Part shown: in pieces, positions 1 through 10,577 of the stretch
How positions within the stretch are numbered: the stretch's first letter is position 1
How the letters are laid out: every line of letters starts with the position of its first letter
Source of the DNA: Chara braunii
Taxonomy: Eukaryota > Streptophyta > Charophyceae > Charales > Characeae
Length of the DNA: 32,416 bases
Direction: 5' to 3'
NCBI GenBank assembly: GCA_003427395.1
Contig: BFEA01000232.1
Location: 718,054 to 750,469 of the forward strand
Notes under the pieces: model-generated
What the model saw: the letters and a program-made list of their open reading frames with translations, nothing else
Databases searched by the model: none
What the model was told of the DNA's origin: nothing
Made by a program: the position numbers and the translations under genes

Positions 1-281
1 GGTTTGGAAAAAGGGTGCCAGGCCGAAAACGGGATGCAGCCGAAACAGCAAAAGATAGACCAGGGATCGAGCCCTGGCGAAGTCCGTAACAATATGGGTT
101 GCTGAACTCTGCGCTGATGAGCGTTGGTGACTCGAACTCTGAAACTGTTTAATATGATAATTCGTTGGAATCTCTAAGCTGCGCTAAATTGGACTTTGCA
201 TCTCCTATCTCCAGTGTGGATTTTGTGTGACCTCTCAATGCGTGTGGGTGCTCAAGGTGACGAGCAGTGTGGCTCGATGCA
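1..281 (+). repeat. 3' part of a 5' LTR, element A
   Basis: The stretch ends in TGCA at 278-281 and is followed after two bases by a Met-tRNA primer binding site, which is how a plant LTR ends. The window opens inside the LTR, so its start and TATA region are not visible. I see no second copy downstream of the integrase fragment, so the LTR call rests only on the primer site and the terminal CA. Confidence 0.5.
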
Positions 282-283
282 AT

Positions 284-295
284 TGGTATCAGAGC
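284..295 (+). other. Primer binding site for initiator-Met tRNA
   Basis: TGGTATCAGAGC is exactly the first 12 bases of the plant initiator-Met tRNA primer site used by many Ty3/gypsy and Ty1/copia elements. Complementarity stops after this 12-mer. It fixes the element as transcribed on the plus strand and the LTR boundary at about 281. Confidence 0.75.
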
Positions 296-1107
296 TGGTA
301 CTCACGGCATCCGCTGTTGATGATCGCTGGCAAGATTAAGGCCGACGAGTTGAGATTTGGAGTTTGGAGGTCGAAGGAGAAGTGGCCGACAATGGGGGTG
401 TTGAATACATACCTGCACGCGTGCAGCGTCATCATAGGAACGATGACAAGTGAAGTTCATCTCCCCCATGAGCCCTGCATTTGCTTTCATGGATGGATGA
501 GTGTCGTGTGTTCCTTCCCACGTCTTGGTGTCGCTGCTGCTGGATGAAACACCCGGTGACATATCTGATTTTGTCTTGAGTCAGCATCTAGTCAGACACG
601 TGTATGAAGTAGGTTGAGTCTAGGCTAGACGCTCGGCAGCTGGATGACTCACCCGTACGTAGGAAGCATGGGCATGAGCAGCGAGTGCTCGTAAAACAAC
701 TCGTCGATCCCCAAGACCAGTACTAACCGGCATGCGACCACCGGAGCTGACACAGTGAGGAGCTAAAAGTCTTGAGAGCGAACGTTCAGATCCTGGTGGG
801 CACGACATCTTGTTTGCGTCATTAAAGAATTCATGAGGTCCTTGTTGGCTGACCTTAAACTGTTGGTTGCCCACCAGCCTGATAGGGGAGTTGTAGTGAC
901 ACTGTGGTGGGGGGAAAACTTAGGCAGGTCAGATTCCAATTTAGATTATGTCAGGCTAAGTGTTGAGGGTCAGGTCTGCGTGGCGAGGAGGTGGAGGTTA
1001 CGTACCTGTACTTTTGATCACTATAAACGACTACCCAATGTTTGCATTCTTGACCCAGTCCGTGCTATAGGGTCCACTTCGTCGCTTCCTTCCATCAGGC
1101 GTGTGGT
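296..1107 (+). other. Leader of element A, no recognisable gene
   Basis: No long open frame and no recognisable domain is seen between the primer site and the gag-like region. Several short frames exist on both strands but none looks like a known protein. The position fits the untranslated leader of the retroelement. Confidence 0.4.
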
Positions 1108-2145
1108 ATGAGCGTAACCATGAGGTACGGTGGGACCACACAGACATATACAGCTGACCAGCAAGCAGAAATTGATAGAAAGTTGGCTGAAAAGAAAAAA
1201 GAAAAGGAGGAGAAGAAGAGGAAGAAGGAGGAGGAAGTGAGAAAAATTGGAGCAAGAGAGAAAGAAGATGGAGGAGGAGAAAGAGAAGATTGAGAAGGAG
1301 ATGAGAAGGAAGGAGGAAGAGATAAAAAAGGAATTGGAAGAAGAAGAAGAAGAAGAGGAAAATGCGGAAGAGAAGAAGAGGAGATGGCGGGGAGCAGCGT
1401 GTTGGAGACTTAGATTGGGTGGTAAAATTTGGGTTTGAATAGAGCATCCGCAAGAAACTGAAAAAGAGAGAGATCGATTTGTACCAAAGTTGCTGGCAAC
1501 TAAGGACAAGGAGGAGAAAAATCTGTTGATAGAAGAAAAGAGAAGTGAGCTCAATCAAAAGTTGTTGGCCGCAAAAATTAAGAGAATTCGACAAAAAGAA
1601 AATAGTAAAGAGGAAGGGGAGAGACTCCAGGCATTGTTCATGAGCAAAAGGGAAAGCAGGTGGAAACTGAGGAATGCTGGAACCTTCTCACTGACACTTT
1701 GCTACACGTCACCCAGGAACTCTTTGCACTACAACGAGCCATTGGGAAGCTAGAACGGCACCAAAAGGAATTGGAGAGTACTTGGAACAACTACCTTAGT
1801 GCATCGTCCCACCAAGTTGATCATAGAATCATGCTGTATACACGCCAGTTAGATGACCTTTTCATGCAGAAACTGACTAACACCATCATTTCAGCAAAGT
1901 TGTCCTGGTGGTGGAGATGGGATGGTGCCGACGATGGGGGTTATGATAAGAAGGGAAAAGGTCCGAGGAAGGATGGAGGAAAGAAAGGTGAAGGAGACAA
2001 ATTTGAGGAAGGAGAACGCCGAGAACATATGAAGGTTAAGATCCCTTGGACGTACATTGGGAAGAGGGAGGATAGGACTTTTCATTGGGAGGCGGTGATG
2101 GACGCTTACCTGTTCGCGCAGTTGATTTCGTATTGCCCATTGTGA
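1108..2145 (+). pseudogene. Decayed gag-like coiled-coil protein of a Ty3/gypsy element
   Basis: Coding character moves between two plus frames: frame 1 from 1108 to about 1260, frame 2 from about 1247 to 1650, then frame 1 again from 1660 to 2145, so at least two frameshifts are present. The first half is dominated by Lys/Glu/Arg heptad-like sequence, with runs of Glu near 1340-1365, and would form a long charged coiled coil. The last part (about 2030-2130) reads like a gag capsid start: a Pro-Trp-Thr-Tyr segment, Gly-Lys-Arg-Glu-Asp, then His-Trp-Glu-Ala-Val-Met-Asp-Ala-Tyr. Coding then stops abruptly and integrase follows within about 20 bases, so the rest of gag plus protease, RT and RNase H have been deleted. 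The gag call is inference from composition and position; there is no zinc knuckle here. Confidence 0.5.
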
Positions 2146-2149
2146 CGTT

Positions 2150-3095
2150 GTGCCTCGGGGTACTTGCTCCTCCACTCGCGAGGCAAGGACTTATTGTGTG
2201 TCCCACGAGACCATCGTCTTCGGACTCGCCTTCTCGGCGAGTACCATGACTCCCAACTCGCTGGCCATTTTGGAGTCAATCGCACTATTGCACTTCAGCA
2301 ACGATTCCGATGGCCCGACCTCATTACCGATGTCACTCGGTATTGCGACTCTGACAAAGTTTGTCGATGAAGCAAGCCCCGCAACTGCAATCCCTACGGC
2401 GAGTTGTGCCCGATGCCTATCCCAAGGGAACCCGGCCTCTCCATTGCCATGGACGTCACCGGTCCGTTTCCCCGCGACCACCTCGGGCACGACGGCATCC
2501 TCACGACCGTTGACCGTTTGAGTAAGTACGCGTGGTTTCTCCCTTGCAAGTACTACGCCACGACTCCCGAACTTGCACGCCTCTTGCACACCGGCTGGAT
2601 TTGCAGCCACGACGTATCGGAAGACATCGTCAGCGACCATAACACGTTTCATGACGGCTTTCTGGACTTCTCTCATGCAGGAATCCGGCACCAGATGAAT
2701 CCGGCACCAGATGAAACCAAGTTCGGCTCGACATCCACAAATGGACGGGCAAACGGAGCGGGCACATCAAACCGCTCAAAGGATGATTCGTATGCTCATT
2801 CGTCCGGATTAGAAGGATTGGGTTGACCGCCTCCCCGACGTCGAGTTCGCCTACAACACTTCGTTGCATCCGGCGATTGGCGTGACTCCATTCGAGTTGC
2901 ACCACGCTGGCCGGAAAGGCCGTATCTTCGCTGATCTTCTCCTCCCACGAACAGCCGACATAGACGCTGCTTGCTCCCCCGCTTCCGTCCGGAAGTATAG
3001 GGAATTGCTGGCTCAACCCGCGCGAACGTGCAAAAGGCTCAAGTCAGCATGCAACAACAAGCCAACAGGCATCGTGTTGTCAGAGGGCACGCTGT
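2150..3095 (+). pseudogene. Ty3/gypsy integrase fragment (zinc-binding domain and DDE core)
   Basis: Integrase inserts retroelement cDNA into the genome. An HHCC-type zinc domain is read from 2164 (His-Asp-Ser near the start, Gly-His-Phe-Gly, and a Cys-x5-Cys remnant at 2347-2367). The rve catalytic core follows. The first Asp lies in Ala-Met-Asp-Val-Thr-Gly (about 2447), the second in Val-Ser-Asp-His (about 2635), and the Glu in Gly-Gln-Thr-Glu-Arg (about 2745), but in another frame. A TGA at 2368-2370 interrupts the zinc-domain exit. A 16-bp tandem duplication at 2681-2712 moves the reading from frame 1 to frame 2, where the remaining integrase reads on, with one TAG at 2810-2812, to about 3020. 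A further shift follows, and similarity ends near 3095. The Ty3/gypsy assignment is secure; the element is dead. Confidence 0.88.
2681..2712 (+). repeat. 16-bp perfect tandem duplication inside integrase
   Basis: GAATCCGGCACCAGAT occurs twice in direct succession. Sixteen bases shift the frame by one, and integrase coding moves from frame 1 to frame 2 exactly here, so the duplication is the cause of the frameshift. Confidence 0.9.
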
Positions 3096-4294
3096 CCTGG
3101 CCCTCCGCTGCTTACCGGGCATCCACTCGCTTACCGCTGCAGGCCTGGTATCAGTCAGCAGGGTCGCGTGGAATTGACAGGCTAGGCCTTGTTACTAGGC
3201 CTTCCGATGGGACTGCGTGGGTTCGGCACCCTGCCTTACTGCGAGCGCAGGCCGTCCCACAACTGAAAAGGCCAATTGGGTTTTGTCAGGGTAGGAGAAA
3301 GGACAACATGGTGCACTTAGCCGCGCATCAGGCCTCGATGATCTTGATCTAAACTAAATGCAAGGGTGTGATAGCGATAGCCGGTGTTGTCTTCTCAACC
3401 GCACGCCAGGTTTCTGTAGTTGGGTTATAGGGTAGGTGCGGTGGCGACAGTCACTATCAGTAAAAGAGAAACACAGAGAAAAGTGAAGGAAAAGGGGTCG
3501 AGCACAGAGCCTCAGATCCGTGCCTAGACCTAGATCGTTGGTGCCCGATGGCTTTGGTGTTGTCTCGACGCAAGAGAGATTTAAAGCGTCGTCCCCCTCT
3601 CCTTATAATTATTATTATTACTATTGTTATTATTATTATTATTATTATTCACTTCTTTTACTTAATTTTCCCTTTGTCATTTTGTTGGAGGCTAACGGTT
3701 CAGTTTGAACTCCGATTGCAGCCTGGCGGTCTAGATCAGCCGTCCCTTCGTGTATCGCCTGTGGCTGAACTGTCCGGCTGAGCGTCGTGCAGTAGGTCCC
3801 CAAAAGAGGGGCAACCCGCGGCCACTTCGGTAGGAGGCTTATCACCCCATGGAAGGTCATAAGCCCCCTCCTTGCCATTGGACACGAGTACCCAACGAGA
3901 ATGGGCCGACTACGTGTTTTGAAGGGAGAAGCACGTCCGCCGATACCCTGTTATGGGACCACTACGACGAGTCTAGGGGCCTCTTATGCCGATAGTGAAA
4001 GGACTAGTAGATAGCAGCGAAGTGCGCTGCTCGTGTTCCATTGATCTGAAAATATTGTGAGTGTCTCGTTTAAAACGCAGGTAGTCCTGCACACGGCAAC
4101 CCTATAAGGGGAGGGGCTGTTGTGCTACACAGAGCTGGCCAACCCAGTCTGATCTGAGGACGGGGTAGTCGCGCAGGAAAGAGTCGCGGTCGACTTGGAG
4201 TCTTTGTGCCAAGTGCCCCGAGCGTGTTGCTGGAGTGTGGGTAGACAGCGGTTTCAAGCGTTGGCTATTGTAAAAAAAAAAAGAAAAAAAAAAG
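3096..4294 (+). other. Non-coding stretch after integrase
   Basis: No protein domain is recognisable. A possible LTR start, TGTGATAGCG, lies near 3366, but no matching copy is in the window. CTAGGCCTT occurs twice around 3181-3203. The stretch ends with an A-rich run (about 4271-4292) just before the start codon of the next open frame. Confidence 0.4.
3603..3649 (+). repeat. (TTA)n microsatellite
   Basis: About 15 units of TTA/ATT, with two single-base interruptions. Confidence 0.9.
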
Positions 4295-4786
4295 GTGACT
4301 ATGGCGGACCGAAATGGCCTACGTGGCTATAGGCCAACGTACATGAGGTACTCCTGGATGTGGGAGCGCGAGGAGGAGAAGGGTACCTTGGTCGAAACTA
4401 TTTTGTCCTACGGGAAGCCTACGGGGGAAGTGAGGTTAAAAATTAACGTGTGTGGTCACCGGGAGCAGGAGATGAAGAGAGATGAGGGACTACAGGCGGC
4501 TATCACAGGGGCTCGCAACAGGGCAGAGCGAAGGTGCAGGCGAGACGGAGTGACCGTAGGCATGCGAGTGACAGTCACCTACCATGAGGATGACTCGTCG
4601 ACTGGGACTACAACCAGAGAGGTGCGGCGCGTCGATCGGGACTCCGAAGGAGAGTCTGAGATGAGTGACGCAGAGGCGGCTCAGTCTTGGCACGAATGGG
4701 GCCAATGGCGAAGGGACCACCCACCGACTGAGCCTGTTGAGAGCGGCCCAGAGGCCAATTCACGACAAAGAGAACAAGGTCGCTAG
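4295..4786 (+). CDS. Unidentified 163-residue hydrophilic protein
   Basis: This open frame starts at ATG 4295, a few bases after an A-rich tract, and ends at TAG 4784-4786. I do not recognise the family. The N-terminus is aromatic and charged (Tyr-Arg-Pro-Thr-Tyr, then Tyr-Ser-Trp-Met-Trp). The middle has a possible beta-type segment (Val-Gly-Met-Arg-Val-Thr-Val-Thr-Tyr, about residues 88-96) before Asp/Ser/Thr-rich sequence. The C-terminal third is acidic and polar, with Trp spaced along Ser-Trp-His-Glu-Trp-Gly-Gln-Trp. No signal peptide or membrane segment is seen. A degraded copy of its 3' end follows the stop. It is surrounded by retroelement debris, so it may be an accessory or gag-type frame of an unclassified element rather than a host gene. 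A chance open frame cannot be excluded. Confidence 0.4.
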   Translation: MTMADRNGLRGYRPTYMRYSWMWEREEEKGTLVETILSYGKPTGEVRLKINVCGHREQEMKRDEGLQAAITGARNRAERRCRRDGVTVGMRVTVTYHEDDSSTGTTTREVRRVDRDSEGESEMSDAEAAQSWHEWGQWRRDHPPTEPVESGPEANSRQREQGR

Positions 4787-4912
4787 AAATTAAGTGTAAA
4801 AAGAATGCGGCAGAGGCCTGGTCTTGGATGGTCTGGAGCGGCTGCGACGGGAACACCTGCCTACTGAGTCTATGGAAAAGGGACCTGAGGCCACTTCACG
4901 GAGAGAGGTAGA
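4668..4912 (+). repeat. Degenerate direct repeat of the 3' end of the 4295-4786 frame
   Basis: The segment at about 4672-4775 is repeated at about 4809-4912 with roughly 70% identity by eye. Both copies can be read as similar peptides: Arg-Arg-Asp-His-x-Pro-Thr-Glu against Arg-Arg-Glu-His-x-Pro-Thr-Glu, then Gly-Pro-Glu-Ala. The second copy lies past the stop and in another frame (frame 3 instead of 2). Confidence 0.65.
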
Positions 4913-7050
4913 GTGAGAAGTGACGGTGACGCGTGTGACAATCATGCTCAAGGACGAGAGAGTGGAGAGGCCCAAAGGTCAACGTGTGTTAGCAATCCTC
5001 AGAGAGAGAAGCGGGCAATTGCTGGACTACGAAAAAGGAAGGGTTGAGCACTCAAAAGAGAGGGAGAACATGCTACGAGGACGCTAAGAGTGAGAGGGGA
5101 GAGACACAAAGGGCAAAGGAGGTCTGAAGTAATTTACATATGACCACGGTGACGGTGCTCAACTAGCGGAGAGAGGGCAGTGCACGAAGTAGCCATGGTA
5201 GACGTCAGCCACTTCAGCAGGATTCTGGCCCCACTAGGTAGTCGTCATCAACCTGCAATTTGTGCAGAACACTGAAAAGGAACTTTGCGTCTTTGTCAGT
5301 TGACGTTGTGCTCTCTTCTGAGCGAAAGGCTCCGAGCGCGTGCTCAGGTCAACTAGTGTGAGATTGATGGGACTCTAAGCCCACTTTGGTTACAGTCAGA
5401 GAGTGAGGGAGAGAGACATTGTGAAGGAAGGGAGCAGTGTGCCAAGAGACAGAAGTGGGGAACTTTTAACGAGAGGAGGCGCACGTGGAACTATCGTACG
5501 GTTGATGTCAACTGCTCTCGGGGATCCCTGGCCTGTTGTGGCAAGGGGAGAGACTGAAAGGTGAAAGTCAGGCGAAACTCTAAAAACGCCTCCTCATCAT
5601 TGCAGATATCATCTTCCTGCAAGCACTAGTTTGCCTTGTAGAGACGAAGCTTCAAACTTCTAGGGAGAGTCAGCTAGTACAGGCTGAATCGAAGATCGCG
5701 CTCTCAATCATGCCCAAGAAAGACGACTAAAGACGAGTGCGCGTCTTGTTCTTGCCATCGATGTCATGTCCTTTCCTTTGGGGCTAGCTTGTAACTAGTG
5801 AGGCGAGATCCAGTGGGCAACGACTGTTGAGGGAGGATTAGTTATGCGATCACGTTCTTGAAGTCGCTGATATCGATTCTTCCCCGAACAGGCTCGACTC
5901 GCAGAGTAGAAATGAAGATCATATTGTAATAATGGAGGGGGTTGGAAAGACAGTTGGAAGAGGGCACAAATATTCAGGTCTTGCACTACTCTTGACCGTT
6001 TGGCACGTCATGCTATGACCAAATGCTCACGCCCTCTCCCTCCCCCCTTTCTTGTAGACTTAAATTGTCGTGTGTGTATTTTCTCGTTCTGGGTCGACTG
6101 TTGCTGTTATGGGTTACTGTATAGATTCTTTGAGTTATTACTAAGGGTGACCTTGCCCCCTCATTGCTCAAGTTACCGTTTACCACTGCAAAACACTGAC
6201 CCGCGTATCCAGTAGTCCGTCTACAGATGTTGTGATCCGGCCTCCTCTAATTGGACTGGGCTTAATGAGGTTAAGCGGCGGAGTGAGAACCTGAAAACCT
6301 CAGTGAGTAAAAGACAGGGCGAATACGGTTGTGAGTTGAAAAATCAGGTGATATGTTCCCAGGAAAGACCAAGTGCGTTTTGACGTCCTGACAAGATAAG
6401 ATGTTTGTCGACCCTGCCTGAGAATTCTCTCACCTTATCATCACTTATGATCTTCGCGTCATTGATTTTGTGTAACGGTTCAAGCATGAGAATCGGTTGA
6501 TAAGTGAGGCAGTAATGCCTGCTTTTCTTTAGACTTGAGTTAGTATGGCAATGCGGTGCAGTCTCAATCAGACGGATGAGATCTAGTGATGAGCTAAAAC
6601 TCATAAACACCGGCTCCTCAAACCTTCAATTTTGGATAAAGGGAAATGTGAAGGTGATTTTGCAAGCTATTGGAAAATAGTTATGAATCATGACCTATGT
6701 ATGATCAGGCCACGACCGAACTCGGCTGCGGCCAGGGGGTAACATAGTCGAGCACTATACGTCCGTCCCGGTTTGTTCTGACTACACTATGGCCGCCACC
6801 ATTCCACATGCCAATGCCACCGTCGGCCGAACATGTCGGGCGGAGATACGGACATATCGACGTCCTTACCTTAATCAACAAATAAAAATCAGGCCGTCCG
6901 ACTATGCCGGTCTTACAAACAATTTAAAAGAAGAGATCACACGCGCACCTTAAAGATTGCGCGCCCACACACTCTCCGCTCTAGTCAACCACCTAGTCCG
7001 CACATCTCACAGACGCAATCCGCACCTTGCACAAAATACTTTAGATTTTA
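4913..7050. other. 2.1 kb without a recognisable gene
   Basis: I see no domain, RNA gene or element boundary here. A short plus-strand open stretch at about 5583-5727 has protein-like composition but only about 48 codons. A minus-strand frame at 6344-6610 (88 codons) is unremarkable. The sequence is purine-rich on the plus strand to about 5550 and more even afterwards. It probably consists of old transposon sequence beyond recognition. Confidence 0.4.
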
Positions 7051-7059
7051 GACCAACTT

Positions 7060-8050
7060 ACTTTTCCTGTCCTTTGCAAAAACCAGGGCGGATACCCTCA
7101 TTAGGTATTCGCACCGACACCGGCCACTCTTGGATGGCTTGAATCTTGTCCGATAGTAGACTGGTGCTTTCCGGTGTGACAAATGGCCCAAGTATTCCAG
7201 CTCTTGCCGGTCAAATTCGCACTTGTCGCGGTTGGCCTTGTACTTGGCACGGCGGAGAGTCTCCAACACTCGTCGAAGGTGCTCAAGATGATCCTCCAAT
7301 GAACGGCTATAGATGAGAATATTGTCTAAGTAGACCATCATGAACCGGTCCAACATTGCACGAAACTTGTTCGTCATTGCCGCTTGAAAGGTCGTCGAGG
7401 CCAAAAGGTATGACCACCCACTCAAAATGCCCATACCGCGTCTTGAACGCGGATTTGTAACGACCGTGTCTCCAACACTCCTCGAAGGTGCTCAAGATGA
7501 TCCTCCAATGAACGACTATAGATGAGAATATTGTCTAAGTAGACCAGCACGAACCGGTCCAACATTGCACGAAACTCGTTCGTCATTGCCGCTTGAAAGG
7601 TCGTCGAGGCCAAAAGGCATGACCACCCACTCAAAATGCCCATACCGCGTCTTGAACCGGGGTTTGTAACGACCGTTTGGTCGGATCGAGATTTGATGAT
7701 ATCCCAACTTCAAATCCAACTTAGAAAAATACTTCGCGCCGCCCAATCGCTCAAGAAGATCGTCGATGCGAGGAAGAGGCCCCACATTCTTGACGGTTTG
7801 CGCGTTGAGCTTGCGGTAGTCGATGCACAATCGTAGATCTTTGTTCTTCTTCCGTACGAAGAGAACTGGCGCGCGGAGGACCATAAGCTCCTCCTCGCTC
7901 ATGCGATAAATGCAACCTTTCGGTGGCATGGCACCGGCCTCAAGAATGATCCTGTGAGAGATCGGTCGATCCGGGACCACACCGGTAGGTGACATGAAGA
8001 TGTCGGCGAACTCGTCAAGCAACCGCACCACACGGGGGTTCGAAGACAAG
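7060..8050 (-). pseudogene. Ty3/gypsy reverse transcriptase, element C
   Basis: RT copies element RNA into DNA. Read downward from 8049, the frame shows the expected order: [11 protein letters not shown], then Phe-Ser-Lys-Leu-Asp-Leu (first catalytic Asp), Gly-Tyr-His-Gln-Ile, and Met-Pro-Phe-Gly-Leu at about 7600. A small deletion after Phe-Gly-Leu shifts the frame before the Thr-Phe-Gln-Ala-Ala-Met segment. The catalytic box is Tyr-Leu-Asp-Asn instead of Tyr-x-Asp-Asp. This whole block is then repeated by a 209-bp tandem duplication. After it comes the connection segment (Tyr-Leu-Gly-His) and a further frameshift at about 7185. Similarity fades at 7110-7060, so RNase H and integrase are absent. 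Gag and protease of the same element lie upstream on the same strand. Confidence 0.9.
7259..7676 (-). repeat. 209-bp tandem duplication of the RT catalytic region
   Basis: Copy 1 is 7259-7467 and copy 2 is 7468-7676, with a constant offset of 209 bases and roughly ten differences plus minor indels by eye. The length is not a multiple of three. Both copies contain the same deletion after Met-Pro-Phe-Gly-Leu and the same Tyr-Leu-Asp-Asn box (Asn codons at 7321-7323 and 7530-7532). Confidence 0.95.
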
Positions 8051-8149
8051 TCCGTGGGTGAAGAGTCGGCTACCGCGACGATCCGTAGGAAACATAGGCC
8101 AATTTCGTGGGGCTGCTCTTAAGCACAAGTAGCTCGGAATGACTTGGCC

Positions 8150-8991
8150 GTCACCACTTGGCACCGAACCGAAGGGTGTGGAAGAGGAATAGTACATGAC
8201 ACTTCAGCGCCGAAGGCATCGCGAATGGTAAGAATCCGCCGGTGGAAGTTGACCGTGTGAGCCAAGGCATTCCCAAAATAATGTCAAAGTTCGTGTTCAA
8301 AATGTCAAATGTCACCGGTTCGCATGCATGAGGTGCGAAATACACTGGTACGCCTCAATGTAGCAGTCGATAAGTTGCTGCGTCCTTCCGTCCGCCAACT
8401 TGATCGCCGTCGGGTGTGCCTTCCTTCGAACTTGTGCACCAAGGCCAGCCCTTTGCATAAAGGCTTGGCTCATAAATTGCGAGACGCGCCGCTTTCCAGC
8501 AAAGTGTTGCAGGACGGTTGCCCAACTTGGATGTGGACATAGAGGAGCGGTGCGCTGTTGTCGTCGTATCGCTGATTGTGAAACTCGCGGGCTACTTTGG
8601 TAACCTACACAAGGATGTCCCCCACCACGACTTCGTCATCCGTCGGCGAAGTTCGTGGTGCATAGAAGGATAAGTACGTGTGAAGATGAGTGCATAGTGC
8701 TGCGCATTGCGGTCCCGGCAAGCGGCCCGTGGTCGGGAGAGGAGGCTATGCAAGATCCTCGGACGTGAGCGGGTCCAATACCTCTATGTTGAACTCGTGC
8801 ACCGAATCCCGTGAAGAACCACTTGAAGACGATAAGTTGCCACTGTCGGACGGAGAAGATGCCACGCACACGTCTTGTCCCTGAGCTTGAGTACCCAGCG
8901 TAGGAACGAGCCGAGCAGCATAGTCCTCAAAAGAATAAAGAAGAGGAGGACTATCGACTTCCACATGTGCCTCAGAACGAAGGGCGGTCAC
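8150..8991 (-). pseudogene. Retropepsin-type protease of element C with its upstream linker
   Basis: The protease would cleave the gag-pol polyprotein. The linker (about 8991-8560) is Ser/Asp-rich and contains Phe-Glu-Asp-Tyr-Ala-Ala-Arg-Leu. The catalytic segment reads Leu-Leu-Glu-Ser-Gly-Ala-Ser-Arg-Asn. The aspartate of the usual Asp-Ser/Thr-Gly triplet is thus Glu (GAA at 8494-8496), and a one-base loss follows at once. The second half shows the typical Phe-Asp-Ile-Ile-Leu-Gly-Met-Pro-Trp-Leu near 8280. Reading changes frame at least twice between 8500 and 8150. It sits between gag and RT in the correct Ty3/gypsy order. Confidence 0.8.
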
Positions 8992-9050
8992 CCGCGAAGT
9001 GACCGGTTCCGAAGGCGTCGAGAGTGTCGTTGAGTCACTCCCGACGGTGC

Positions 9051-10577
9051 TCAGTTTCCCGATTTGCCCTTGCCTTTGGACTGGTAGGCCATTATGTCGT
9101 GGAGATCGATGTTACACCACAGATAATAGCGAAATCTCATGCGTGCCTTGTATGCTTGCTCGGAGAGACCGTAATGGGACCATGGGGCTGGAGCTGCTGC
9201 GCCGAGCCCGGGGCTAGATGCGGTGTTTGTCTTTGCCTTGCCGCGTCCTCGGCCTTTGCCGGGGCGGCCACTGTCCCGGGCGGTTGCGAGTCTGTCCCCT
9301 TCATTGGCAGAGACGACCTTGCTAGTTTGGTCGTTTGGCGTTGCCGCCTCGACCACGACCACTTTCGGCCGATGCTGATCTCTTCTCAGGCCTGGCGCAG
9401 ACGAACGCTGGAGATTCTTGGCCTCCTTGTTCGTGACAATAATCTGCGAGGCCTTGTCAAAGAGTTCTGTCGGTGTCATCAGAGTGTCCTCGACGTGAGT
9501 CAAGGCATTGCCCAATGTCGGACACGACCTCGAGATGAAGTAGTGTTTGATGGCTTTGAAGCCCATTTGGATGTCTGGGACATATGTCAAGTGTTGGTAC
9601 TCGGCAATCTAGTCAACACTCGGCAGCGTGCCTTGTTCGAAGACCATCAGCTTGTCAATTGCCTTGATCTCAGGCGGTTCTACTTGGAACCGCTTATGCC
9701 ACGCCGCCTTCAGATCATCCCAGCTGATCTTGGTATGCAAGTCAACAGCTACCACTCCGTACTAGGACAAAAGATTGTCCAACCATGCTTGACACGCGCC
9801 TTACCGGGAGTACAAATACCCGTGGTGCTTGTGTTCTTTGACGTAGTGTAGCTGCAGCGTGAGCTCGAACTTGCGGAACCATAAAATCGGGTCTGTCTTC
9901 CTCGAGTCGCAGAAGATCTCCTGCCCATAGAACTTTGGAGCTATCTTGCGCAGTTCCCAGCTCGAGTGGTTGGCGGCAGTACAGATCCGCTTTTCCAACT
10001 GTTGCGTTGCGGTTTGCTGTAACTGCGCGCCGTCCTTGAGGGAGCCGACGTCAATCTCCAATGCCTCGAGGCGATCGGAGGTGTTGGAAGAGCTGCAATC
10101 GGGGGCGGCGACAGGTCGCTGCTCCAACTGTCGGAGGCGGCCGTGGACTCGATTCAGCGCGCCGTCGAGGATGTGGATGTCCTCCTGCTATGTAATGCAT
10201 GTTGCCAGGAGGTCCGTGGGATGGGGGAGAAGTAGAGCGATCTTGTTTTCACTCTCTTCCATCTTGCCATTCTCGGCCTCGGCCCGCCAATCTGCTGCCA
10301 TTGTGAGCAAAGCTTGCTCTCCGCTGAATATCTTCTCGCGACATTGAACTCGTTCTTCATCGGCAGCCTTTGTTGTTGCCTCGTCGTGTTGGCGTTGCTG
10401 TTCAATTGCCAACAGACGTGCCTTCTCGGCGTCCTCTGCCTTCTGCTTCGCTGCGGCTGCTACTGCATCCGACCGTTGCTTAGCTTCGGTGATCAGAAGC
10501 AGCATCCGTGCCTGATCGGCCTCGTTCGTTTCCCTGGATATCTGGTCCATGACGGCTGTTTTCGAGCGAGTAAGCAT
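9051..10577 (-). pseudogene. Gag of element C: one frame, four stops
   Basis: Gag is the structural protein of retroelement particles. A single minus frame runs 509 codons from ATG 10575-10577 to the stop at 9051 without a frameshift, broken only by TAG 10188-10190, TAA 9801-9803, TAG 9762-9764 and TAG 9609-9611. The N-terminal 130 residues are an Ala/Glu/Gln/Lys-rich coiled coil. A second heptad segment follows at about 10127-10000. The retrotransposon gag core then reads Pro-Lys-Phe-Tyr-Gly, Trp-Phe-Arg-Lys-Phe-Glu-Leu, Ala-Trp-Leu-Asp-Asn-Leu-Leu, Trp-Asp-Asp-Leu-Lys-Ala-Ala-Trp, Phe-Gln and Gln-Gly-Thr-Leu-Pro. A Gly/Lys/Arg-rich tail leads to a zinc knuckle reduced to a single Cys of the first pair near 9105. 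The frame ends in Lys-Gly-Lys-Gly-Lys. Confidence 0.88.

Noticed and set aside
59-83. CCAGGGATCGAGCCCTGG as a tRNA T arm (minus strand GGCTCGATCC)
   Set aside because: The B-box match is good, but the possible stems leave loops of 6 or 8 bases, not 7, and no other tRNA arm is present.
1021-1594. Two long minus-strand frames rich in Leu, Phe and Ser, resembling membrane proteins
   Set aside because: They are antisense to an A/G-rich coiled-coil region; the hydrophobic look comes from T/C-rich codons.
3146-3154. TGGTATCAG as a second primer binding site after integrase
   Set aside because: Only nine bases match, there is no LTR end just before it and no gag after it.
9024-9851. 275-codon plus-strand open frame across the gag of element C
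   Set aside because: It is the antisense shadow of gag, whose minus frame has recognisable retrotransposon gag motifs; the plus translation shows no family.
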